From positions 1 to 9,036 of the forward strand of contig JAUXBV010000092.1 of the NCBI GenBank assembly GCA_030619215.1: a DNA stretch of 9,036 bases, written 5' to 3'. A model generated the notes under the pieces. That model was not told the DNA's origin. It made no database searches and saw nothing but the letters and a program-made list of their open reading frames with translations. The stretch is from Fibrobacterota bacterium. Its GTDB lineage: Bacteria; Fibrobacterota; Chitinivibrionia; Chitinivibrionales; JANQEN01. This document shows positions 1 to 8,200 of this stretch, piece after piece. The stretch's first letter is position 1. Every line of letters begins with the position of its first letter. The translations under genes and the position numbers were made by a program.

Positions 1-474
1 AAAAGGATAAAAAAACCGTTTGACGATCTTAAAATCGCCACGCATTATGGCTGTAATCTAATCAGGCCCGATAGCATAGGAAGGCCGGTAGATTCTGAGA
101 ATCCGCAAAAAATGGAGGAAATCCTCCAAGCCCTGGGAGTAAAAACCGGGGAGTATGCTGAGAAGCTTGACTGCTGCGGGGGACCATTACTGGTTAATCT
201 TCCTGAGACCTCATTAGCAAAAACCGGACAGAAACTCCAGGCGATTTTTGAACAGGGCTTTGACGGAATGGCCCTTGCCTGCCCGTGGTGCCATAAAATG
301 TTTGACTCCAAGCAAAAAAAAGCCTGCGAAACGGTAGGATCAAAGGCAAGGGTCCCCGTCTTTTATATCACACAGCTCTTAGGAATGGCAATGGGAATAG
401 ATGAAAAGAAATTAGGGCTTGAGCTTAACCTCAGTCCGGTTGACAGCCTCAGAAAGAAGGAGGTTGTGGAATGA
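1..474 (+). CDS. hdrB: HdrB-like CCG-domain protein, C-terminal part (5' truncated)
   Basis: The frame is open from base 1 and ends in TGA at 472-474, giving 157 residues, roughly the C-terminal half of an HdrB (usually near 300 residues). It holds one complete CCG cysteine domain: Cys18 in HYGCNLIRP, Cys58-Cys59 in DCCGG, and Cys94/Cys97 in CPWC. In HdrB of methanogens, such domains bind the noncubane [4Fe-4S] clusters that cleave the CoM-S-S-CoB disulfide. Related proteins (BamD, and HdrB homologues of sulfate reducers) act on other or unknown acceptors. All cysteines of this domain are intact, so it should bind a cluster. The first CCG domain and the real start lie upstream, where an hdrC-like gene would be expected. 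The stop overlaps the hdrA start as ATGA, suggesting translational coupling. HdrB family membership is secure; the acceptor is unknown, and BamD is the main alternative name. Confidence 0.88.
   Translation, partial: KRIKKPFDDLKIATHYGCNLIRPDSIGRPVDSENPQKMEEILQALGVKTGEYAEKLDCCGGPLLVNLPETSLAKTGQKLQAIFEQGFDGMALACPWCHKMFDSKQKKACETVGSKARVPVFYITQLLGMAMGIDEKKLGLELNLSPVDSLRKKEVVE
457..463 (+). promoter_or_regulatory. Ribosome-binding site of hdrA
   Basis: AAGGAGG lies inside the end of the hdrB-like frame, 7 bases before the ATG at 471. It is a near-perfect Shine-Dalgarno sequence and decides the hdrA start, which overlaps the upstream stop by four bases. Confidence 0.8.
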
Positions 475-2429
475 GTCGGGTTGGCGTATTCATATGCCAT
501 TGCGGAGTTAATATTGCCTCTGTAGTTAATGTGGAAGGGCTGACCGAGTTCGCATCAGGACTTGACGGTGTCATAATAGCAAAGGATTACAAATATATGT
601 GCTCCGACGTAGGTGCACAGCTTATAAAGGATACGATAAAGGAATACAATCTTGACGGAGTGGTCATAGCCTCCTGCTCCCCAAGAATGCACGAACACAC
701 CTTCAGGGTCGTTGCCGAAGATGGCGGGATCAACCCGTTCAGAGTCGAGATAGTAAACATCAGGGAGCAATGCTCGTGGGCGCATGATGATCGTGACAAG
801 GCCACAAAGAAGGCCAAACTACTCGTTAATGCGGCAGTTGCCAAGGCGCTACTGCTCGAGCCTCTCGAAAAATCAAAGACCCCGGTGGTACACAACGCTC
901 TTGTGATCGGAGGAGGAATCGCCGGAATACAGGCATCTCTCGACCTCGCTGATGACGGCTTCAAGGTTTACCTTGTTGAGAAGGAGCCTTCCATTGGCGG
1001 GAGAATGTCACAACTCGACAAGACATTCCCTACACTGGATTGCTCATCATGCATACTGACGCCCAAGATGATGGAGGTGGGAAACCACCGCAATATCGAG
1101 CTGATGACCTACTGTGAGATTGTCTCTGTGGAAGGCAGCATCGGGAATTATAAGGTAAAGGTCAGAAAGAAGCCGAGATACGTTGATGTAGAAAAGTGCA
1201 CAGGCTGCACTGATTGCGTCAATGCGTGCAGGATGAAGGGAAAAGTCCCTGATGAATTCAACATGAAGCTCGGAAACAGAAGCGCCATTTATATGCCCTT
1301 TCCTCAGGCTATACCGCTCAAATGCACAATAGATCCCAACAGTTGCATCTATCTGCGGACGGGAAAGTGCGGCAAAGGCCCACTCTGTGTCGAGGCATGT
1401 GAAGCCGGGGCCATTGATTTCAAACAGAAAGAAGAGATTGTTGATATAAACGTCGGCTCTATAGTTGTCGCCACAGGATATGACCTTCTTGATCCCTCTT
1501 CTTTATACGAATATGGATACAGCCGGTCAAAGGATGTTATAACAACATTGGAGCTTGAGAGGTTAATAAGTCCTTCCGGCCCGACCGGCGGGGAGATATT
1601 ACTGCCTTCAAGCGGTGAGAAACCTGAATCGGTAACTTTTATTCTCTGTGTCGGCTCAAGGGATGAGACCCAGTGCAGCTGGTGCTGCCGGGTAGGCTGC
1701 ATGAGCGCTCTTAAACACATTCACCTCCTGAGAGAGCACTTGGGTACCGGTGTTGAAATCAACCTGTTTTACACTGATATCAGATCCTTTGGTAAGGGCT
1801 ATGAGGAGTTCTACCGCAGCACCAGGGCAAAGGAGGTAAATTTTTTCAGGGGCCGTCCCTCGGAAGTCAGGTGCGTAAGCGACGGACTGAAGATCGATAT
1901 CTTCGATACTATCACGGGCAAACTTTTTGAGATAAAAACCGGCATGGTCGTACTTGTACCTGCATTAGTCCCGAGAGCGGATTCCGAAGAATTCGCAAGG
2001 ATTATGAATCTCACAAGAAGCAGGGACGGTTTTTTCCTTGAGGCTCATCCCAAGCTGCGGCCAGTTGACACCTGTGTCAACGGTATATTCATTGCAGGAT
2101 GCTGCCAGGGGCCAAAGGATATAGCGGATACCGTATCGCAGGCAAGCGGCGCCGCATCAAAGGCTGCGGCAATACTTTCAAAAGACGAGCTGGAAAACGA
2201 TCCTATGATCGCGTGGGTAGACCCTGTTATATGCGTTGGATGCGGTATATGCGTCGAAGTCTGTCCATATTCGGCAAGGATACTCAACGAGGTCACGAGG
2301 ATAGCTGAAGTCGACGAGGCTCTCTGTACCGGTTGCGGCGCCTGCGTATCCGCGTGCCCAAGCAATGCTTCCGTACACAAAAGTTTCACGAAACAACAAA
2401 TCATTCAAATGGTTGACAGTATTATTTGA
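471..2429 (+). CDS. hdrA: HdrA, FAD- and iron-sulfur-containing heterodisulfide reductase subunit A
   Basis: This is a full-length 652-residue HdrA with domains in the standard order. The N-terminal domain (1-135) has CHCG at 9-12, YMCS at 41-44, CSPRMHE at 69-75 and Cys101. An FAD-binding Rossmann segment follows (GGGIAG at 147-152), then the HdrA signature DCSSCILTPK at 190-199. The inserted ferredoxin region has Cys243/246/249/253 and Cys292/300/306/310. The second FAD half contains CVGSRDE (393-399) and a cysteine-rich stretch to Cys410. A C-terminal 2[4Fe-4S] ferredoxin uses Cys588/591/594/598 and Cys619/622/625/629. In methanogenic Hdr, HdrA carries the bifurcating FAD and passes electrons to ferredoxin and to HdrBC. 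The upstream HdrB-like gene and downstream MvhD-like gene fit that role. It is cytoplasmic, with no signal peptide. By hand-sampled lines it is richer in G+C than the next three genes. BamE of class II benzoyl-CoA reductase is an HdrA homologue and remains an alternative. Confidence 0.95.
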   Translation: MSRVGVFICHCGVNIASVVNVEGLTEFASGLDGVIIAKDYKYMCSDVGAQLIKDTIKEYNLDGVVIASCSPRMHEHTFRVVAEDGGINPFRVEIVNIREQCSWAHDDRDKATKKAKLLVNAAVAKALLLEPLEKSKTPVVHNALVIGGGIAGIQASLDLADDGFKVYLVEKEPSIGGRMSQLDKTFPTLDCSSCILTPKMMEVGNHRNIELMTYCEIVSVEGSIGNYKVKVRKKPRYVDVEKCTGCTDCVNACRMKGKVPDEFNMKLGNRSAIYMPFPQAIPLKCTIDPNSCIYLRTGKCGKGPLCVEACEAGAIDFKQKEEIVDINVGSIVVATGYDLLDPSSLYEYGYSRSKDVITTLELERLISPSGPTGGEILLPSSGEKPESVTFILCVGSRDETQCSWCCRVGCMSALKHIHLLREHLGTGVEINLFYTDIRSFGKGYEEFYRSTRAKEVNFFRGRPSEVRCVSDGLKIDIFDTITGKLFEIKTGMVVLVPALVPRADSEEFARIMNLTRSRDGFFLEAHPKLRPVDTCVNGIFIAGCCQGPKDIADTVSQASGAASKAAAILSKDELENDPMIAWVDPVICVGCGICVEVCPYSARILNEVTRIAEVDEALCTGCGACVSACPSNASVHKSFTKQQIIQMVDSII

Positions 2430-2439
2430 CGCGGTTATT

Positions 2440-3336
2440 ATGAAAAACAAAACAATAAATCCTATTGTCAATAAATACGGCTCGGTTCTTATTGTCGGCG
2501 GGGGCATATCCGGCATACAGTCCGCTCTTGACCTCGCAGATTCCGGTTTTAAGGTTTACATAGTTGAGAACAAGCCGAGCATTGGCGGCGTAATGCCGCA
2601 GTTAGACAAAACATTTCCGACCAATGACTGTGCAATGTGTATACTGGCGCCTAAACTGGTTGATGCGGGCCGTCACCCCAATATCGAACTCCTTACCTAT
2701 TCCGAGCTGTTGGAATGTTCCGGTGAAGAGGGGGATTTTAAGGTTACAATTAAAAAGAATGCCCGCTCAATTGACACATCAAAATGCACCGGGTGCGGCA
2801 CGTGCCAGGAAAACTGCCTGGTAAGATATATTCCGAGAAAACCCGAACCCCGGAAAAAAGTTGAGTTGGACGGGCAAGTGCTTGACAAAGTAAAAACAAT
2901 CCTTGAAAAACACAAGGATACGCAGGGTTCTCTTTTGCCAATATTACAAGACATACATTGCGAATATAACCACCTGCCGGAGGAAACACTTGAGTATATA
3001 TCCGGGGAACTGAATATCCCGTTAAGCCGTATCTATGAGATAGCTACCTTTTTTTCCTCTTTCACCTTAGTGCCCCGTGGGAAATATACCATCAAAGTCT
3101 GCCTTGGCAGTGCGTGCTATGTCAGGGGCGCGCCAAGGGTGTTGAATGAATTAGAACGCCGGCTTGAAATTAAGCCCGGACAGACTACGGAAGATATGAT
3201 GTTCACCCTGGAATGCGTGAATTGTGTGGGTGCGTGTGCTATCGGGCCTACCATTATGGTTAACGACATTTTCTACGGAGATATGACTCCGCAAAAAACG
3301 GGTGAATTAATTACTGAATTGAGGTCTGCAAAATGA
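2440..3336 (+). CDS. Fusion: N-terminal half of HdrA + NuoE-like [2Fe-2S] subunit
   Basis: The 298-residue protein begins in the middle of an HdrA, without the usual N-terminal CHCG domain. It has a Rossmann FAD motif (GGGISG at 20-25), the HdrA signature DCAMCILAPK at 63-72, and one ferredoxin motif, Cys116/119/122/126, where HdrA similarity stops. From about residue 142 it is NuoE (24-kDa type): a helical N-part, then a thioredoxin-like fold with Cys221/Cys226 and Cys262/Cys266 for a [2Fe-2S] cluster. NuoE-type subunits partner NuoF in NADH dehydrogenases and NAD-linked hydrogenases. ATG 2440 fits best, 10 bases after the hdrA stop. An in-frame start at 2365 would only add 25 residues read out of frame from hdrA. 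No good Shine-Dalgarno sequence precedes 2440, so reinitiation after hdrA is likely. It ends ATGA-overlapped with the NuoF-like gene. The missing HdrA half is found at 5785-6741. BamG is the closest Bam counterpart for the NuoE part. Confidence 0.9.
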   Translation: MKNKTINPIVNKYGSVLIVGGGISGIQSALDLADSGFKVYIVENKPSIGGVMPQLDKTFPTNDCAMCILAPKLVDAGRHPNIELLTYSELLECSGEEGDFKVTIKKNARSIDTSKCTGCGTCQENCLVRYIPRKPEPRKKVELDGQVLDKVKTILEKHKDTQGSLLPILQDIHCEYNHLPEETLEYISGELNIPLSRIYEIATFFSSFTLVPRGKYTIKVCLGSACYVRGAPRVLNELERRLEIKPGQTTEDMMFTLECVNCVGACAIGPTIMVNDIFYGDMTPQKTGELITELRSAK

Positions 3337-5210
3337 AACGGTTGGCTGATGCTAATGCACTGAGTGCGTTAAGAGAGACACTTCAAAAAGAGGCGAAAAC
3401 AGGCAAGCCGTTGATCATCGTTTCCGGCGGAACATGCGGTTTCGCTCAAGGTGCTAAAGCAGTCGTTGATGAATTTAATTTACAGCTTAACAAGGGTAAA
3501 TTACTTGACAAGGTAGATATGCGGGTAACGGGATGCCATGGTTTTTGTGGAATTGAGCCTATTGTTATCGTACAACCTTCGAAAAAATCTCAAATAACAT
3601 ATTGCAGGGTTGCTCCAAAAGACATTACGGAAATTCTTACTAATACCGTAAAAAACGGAACTGTAATCGAAAGGCTGCTATACGAGGATTCAGAAACCGG
3701 AGAGAGAATTACTTATGAGAATGATATCCCTTTCTATAAATACCAGACCAGGATAATAACCGGTGATAATAAGGAGATTAACCCGGTTGATATCGAAACA
3801 TATATAAGGATCGGCGGCTACAGCGCCCTACCATCGGTATTATCTGAAATAAAACCTGATGAGGTAATTGACATAATAAAAAGCTCGGGCCTCAGGGGCC
3901 GGGGCGGTGCCGGATTCCCGACCGGCAGGAAATGGGAATTATGCAGAAGTCAGAAGGAAAAGGTCAAATATGTAATATGCAACGCTGACGAGGGAGATCC
4001 CGGCGCGTATATGGACAGGAGTATCCTTGAAAGTAACCCCCATTCCGTATTAGAGGGTATGATAATCGGCGCATACGCTATAGGCGCGAATGAAGGTAAA
4101 ATCTATTTAAGAGTGGAATATCCCCTGGCAGTTAAGCATATGGAAATTGCAATAGCCCAGGCCGGGGAACTGGGGTTACTCGGTGAAAATATACTGGGTT
4201 CAGGTTTCAATTTTGATATTGACATAATAAAAGGCGCCGGAGCCTTTGTATGCGGAGAGGAGACCGCCCTTATCGCCTCTATAGAAGGGAAAAGAGGAGT
4301 CCCGCGGCCAAAGCCCCCATATCCTGCACAGGAAGGACTCTGGGGCAAGCCGACAAATATAAACAATGTCGAGACCTGGGCAAACGTTCCAAAAATAATC
4401 AACAAAGGCGCTGAGTGGTTTTTTAGTATCGGCACTGAAACAAGTAAAGGCACCAAGATATTCTCCCTGGTCGGCAAAGTACAAAACACGGGTCTGGTAG
4501 AAGTTCCAATGGGAATGACCCTCGGTGAAATCGTTAATAAAATAGGCGGAGGCATAAAGGGCGGGAAAAAGTTCAAAGCGATACAGATCGGCGGCCCCTC
4601 CGGCGGTTGTGTGCCCCAAAAGCATCTTGACAAACCGGTTGATTTCGACCAGTTAACGAAAATAGGCTCTATGATGGGCTCCGGCGGTATGATTGTACTT
4701 GACGAGGACACGTGCATGGTCGATTTTGCCAGATACTTCCTTAATTTCCTGAAAGATGAATCCTGCGGCAAGTGCACATCGTGCCGTGAAGGATTGACCC
4801 AGATGCACGGCATACTGACAGACATCACTGAAGACAAGGCGACGGAAGCGGATATCGACATTCTTTATGACCTTGCAAAGTATGTTAAGGTTGCATCTCT
4901 TTGTCAACTGGGTAAAACATCCCCTAACCCGGCCCTGACCACATTGTCCTATTTCAAAGACGAATATATCGCCCATATCAGGGATAAGAGATGCCCGGCT
5001 GGGGTATGTTTGAAATTTTTTCATTATGAGATAGACCCGAATATTTGTAAAGGCTGCGGCATTTGCCTTGACAAATGTCCAACAGACGCAATAAAAGGAG
5101 AAAAGAAGAAAGCTCATACTATCGATCTTGATAAATGTATAAAATGCGGCAACTGTTACGAAAGCTGTAAATTCGAGGCTATTATAAAGGTTTGTGAAAG
5201 TAAACAATGA
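3333..5210 (+). CDS. nuoF: NuoF/HydB-like NADH-binding FMN iron-sulfur subunit
   Basis: The 625-residue protein oxidises NADH or reduces NAD+ through FMN. An N-terminal thioredoxin-like [2Fe-2S] domain (about 25-105) shows Cys35, Cys68 and Cys72. The first cysteine of the usual CX4C pair is Val30. The NuoF core follows: FMN-loop GRGGAGFPTGRKW at 189-201, NADEGDPGAYMDR at 217-229, the nucleotide-site segment with CGEE at 307-310, and a SLBB-like region near 385-450. The N3-type [4Fe-4S] site uses Cys478/481/484 and Cys524. A C-terminal 2[4Fe-4S] ferredoxin has Cys572/575/578/582 and Cys602/605/608/612. The N- and C-terminal additions match HydB-type, HndC and BamH-like proteins rather than short complex I NuoF. 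ATG 3333 overlaps the upstream TGA, with TGAGG eight bases before it. No hydrogenase catalytic subunit is in view, so its partner here is the Hdr machinery. Confidence 0.94.
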   Translation: MKRLADANALSALRETLQKEAKTGKPLIIVSGGTCGFAQGAKAVVDEFNLQLNKGKLLDKVDMRVTGCHGFCGIEPIVIVQPSKKSQITYCRVAPKDITEILTNTVKNGTVIERLLYEDSETGERITYENDIPFYKYQTRIITGDNKEINPVDIETYIRIGGYSALPSVLSEIKPDEVIDIIKSSGLRGRGGAGFPTGRKWELCRSQKEKVKYVICNADEGDPGAYMDRSILESNPHSVLEGMIIGAYAIGANEGKIYLRVEYPLAVKHMEIAIAQAGELGLLGENILGSGFNFDIDIIKGAGAFVCGEETALIASIEGKRGVPRPKPPYPAQEGLWGKPTNINNVETWANVPKIINKGAEWFFSIGTETSKGTKIFSLVGKVQNTGLVEVPMGMTLGEIVNKIGGGIKGGKKFKAIQIGGPSGGCVPQKHLDKPVDFDQLTKIGSMMGSGGMIVLDEDTCMVDFARYFLNFLKDESCGKCTSCREGLTQMHGILTDITEDKATEADIDILYDLAKYVKVASLCQLGKTSPNPALTTLSYFKDEYIAHIRDKRCPAGVCLKFFHYEIDPNICKGCGICLDKCPTDAIKGEKKKAHTIDLDKCIKCGNCYESCKFEAIIKVCESKQ

Positions 5211-5226
5211 CAAAACAGGCAGGAAC

Positions 5227-8200
5227 ATGATAAATATTAGTGTAGACGGAAAACAGATAAAGGCCGAAAAGGGCGAGCTGTTACTGGATGTATTGCAAAG
5301 GGAAGGCTTCAGGGTGCCTTCTTTGTGTCATCACAAAGCAGTGCAGCCATACGCTTCATGCAGGCTGTGCCTTGTTGAGGTTACAAACCGTGATATAACC
5401 TCTATTACAACTTCATGCAATTACAAAATAGAGAATGAGATAGAAGTTATTACAGGCTCCAAAGAGGTGAAGGACGCTCAGCGGATGACAATGGAGCTTC
5501 TGCTTGCCCGCTGCCCTGACTCCGTTGAACTCAAAGCTTATGCTGAAGAAATGGGCGTTGAAAAAACCAGGTTCAAAACCAGAACATCAGAGGAGACAAA
5601 CTGTATATTGTGCGGCCTTTGTGTAAGGGTATGCCAGGAAGTCATGAATATAGGAGCTATCGGTTTTGCAAACAGGGGCACCGGAAGCAAAATCTCCCTG
5701 CCTTTTGAAAAGTATTCCGAAATTTGCCACTCTTGCGGGGCATGTGAGTTTGTATGCCCTACCAAATGCATAGAGGTGGAAAAAATATGCGGATTTAAAC
5801 CTCAAAGAATCGAATCGGAATTTGACGCAGGGCTTACATCACGCGGATCAATTTATATACCATTTCCGCAGGCAGTGCCCAACCATCCTGTTATTGACAA
5901 AGAGAGATGCATGTATTACCTGGCAGGCAGCTGCAAAGCCTGTGAGAAATTCTGTTCTGCAGATGCTATCCTGTACGACCAAAAAGATGAGATACTAACA
6001 AAGAATGTGGGCTCCATTATACTCTCGCCCGGCTTTGATACCTATAAAGCGCCGGAAGGTGACAGTTACGGGTATCGCATATATCCCAATGTATTGACAA
6101 GTATAGAGTTCGAGCGTATGCTCTCGGCATCCGGGCCAACCAAAGGACATATTAAAAGAATTTCAGACGGCAGGGTACCGGAAAAGATAGCATGGTTGCA
6201 GTGCGTAGGCTCAAGGGATGAGAGCTGCGATCATACTTACTGCTCCTCAGTCTGCTGTATGTATGCGGTAAAGGAAGCAATTATCACAAAAGAACACCAG
6301 CCCGGTGTTGAGACCCATATCTATTTCATGGACATGCGCTCATTCGGAAAAGATTTTGACAAATACTACGAACGTGGGAAAAATGAGTACGGGGTTGTTT
6401 ACCGCAGGTGCCGTATTCCCCAAATAACGCAAAACAGGGAGACAAAAGATCTTCTTATCAACTATATAGATGATGACAATAAGATTAAGGAAGAGCCATA
6501 CAATATGGTCGTTCTGTCGGTAGGATTGCAGCCTTGCAATGCGCTCGGCGATCTCGGCAAAATCCTTGAAGTCAACCTGAATCAATATGGTTTTATTCAA
6601 ACCGATCCATATTTTCAGACACACACATCCAAAAAAGGTGTTTATGTATCGGGTTCCGCAACAGAGCCAAAGGACATCCCGGAGAGCGTAACCCAGGCCT
6701 CAGCCGCAGCAGCGGATGCGGTAAAGTTTATATCGGATGTAAGGGGAACGGAAATAACGGAAAAAGAGTATCCGGCAGAAAGGGATATCAGTAACGAGCT
6801 TCCGAGAATTGGTGTGATAATCTGTCATTGCGGTATCAACATAGCCGGCGTAATAGATGTTGAAAAAGTGGTTGAGGCCGCAAAGACGCTGCCTTATGTA
6901 GAGTATGCCGCTGACAGCCTTTATACATGCTCGCAGGACTCTCTGGAAAATATTAAAAGTAAAATAAAGGAGTTTGGGTTAAACAGAATCATGGTGGCCT
7001 CCTGCACACCCAGAACGCATGAGACGCTCTTTCAGGAAACCCTGAGGGAGGCCGGCCTGAATCCCCACCTTTTTGATATGGTTAACATAAGGGATCAAAA
7101 TTCATGGGTACACAGGGACTATCCGGAGCGTGCGACAAAAAAAGCTATTGACTTAGTAAAAATGGGCGTTGCTAAAGCTGCGGAACTTAAGCCTGTATTA
7201 CACCATAAAGTCTCGGTCAATAAAAGCGCACTCGTTATAGGCGGAGGCATTGCCGGAATGAATTCCGCGCTGTCAATTGCGGATCAGGGCTTTAAAGTCC
7301 ATCTTATTGAGAAAGAAAACGAGCTGGGCGGAAATATAAGGGAGATATTCCTGGGAATCGGTGAAGAGGATCCCCAAACGCTGCTGAAGGATACAATCAA
7401 AAAAGTAATGCACCATCCTATGATAGATGTTCATACGTCAACGATGCTGGAGGATATTTCAGGTTATGTCGGCAATTTTAAAAGCAGCTTGAAAAACAGT
7501 GAAAAATCGGAAACAATCCAGCATGGAGTGGTGGTTGTTGCAACCGGAGCCGAACCCTATGAGCCGACTGAGTTTGAGTATGGTAAAAGTCCCGATATAA
7601 TAAAGCAAAGAGAGCTGGAAAAAAACCTCGCCGAATGCAAGAAATATATCTCCGAATTGAAAGAGGTCGTCATGATACAGTGCGTCGGCTCCAGAAACGA
7701 TGAGCATCCGTACTGCTCCAGGGTCTGCTGTTCAAACGCCATTAATAATGCGCTGAAGCTTAAGAAAATAAACCCGGGCGTATCGGTATACATACTTTAC
7801 AGGGATATAAGAACGTATGGTTTCAGGGAGGACAAGCTATACCGCGAAGCAAGAAAGCTTGGCGTATTATTCATAAGATACGAAAAGGAGCGGGAGCCGG
7901 AAGTTACAATAGAGAATGGAGAAATATCAGTGCGGGTACTTGAAAGAGTGCTGGGTGAGGAGATACTATTCCATCCTGACAAGCTTGTTTTGAGCACGGG
8001 TATCGTTCCTATTGATAATACAACACTTGCACAGCAGCTTAAAGTGCCGTTAAACGCTGAAAAGTTCTATATAGAGGCGCACATGAAACTTCGACCGGTT
8101 GATTTCTCTGTAGACGGCATATTCCTCTGCGGGTTAGCCCACTCTCCCAGGTTTATTGAGGAATCCATACTACAGGCCAAGGCTGCCGGGTCACGGGCGG

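Noticed and set aside
2099..2308. Second plus-strand frame inside hdrA
   Set aside because: It overlaps the C-terminal ferredoxin coding region of hdrA, whose frame is clearly the real one.
2365..2439. Upstream in-frame ATG extending the HdrA-NuoE fusion by 25 residues
   Set aside because: The extra residues are hdrA sequence read in another frame, with no ribosome-binding site and no resemblance to HdrA. ATG 2440 lies just before the Rossmann strand.
2429..2440. Possible frameshift making hdrA and the following HdrA-like N-half one broken gene
   Set aside because: The upstream HdrA is complete through its C-terminal ferredoxin, and the downstream protein restarts at the FAD-binding segment. 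These are two genes, not one broken gene.
4103..4861. Long minus-strand open frame of 252 codons
   Set aside because: It lies wholly antisense to the conserved NuoF core and shows no recognisable domain; it is a by-product of codon use in the real gene. Other minus-strand frames in the window were dismissed for the same reason.
5194..5226. GTG start for the giant fusion gene, overlapping the NuoF-like gene
   Set aside because: It adds 11 residues (MKVNNDKTGRN) not expected before the ferredoxin fold. ATG 5227 matches the usual start of NuoG/HydA-type proteins.
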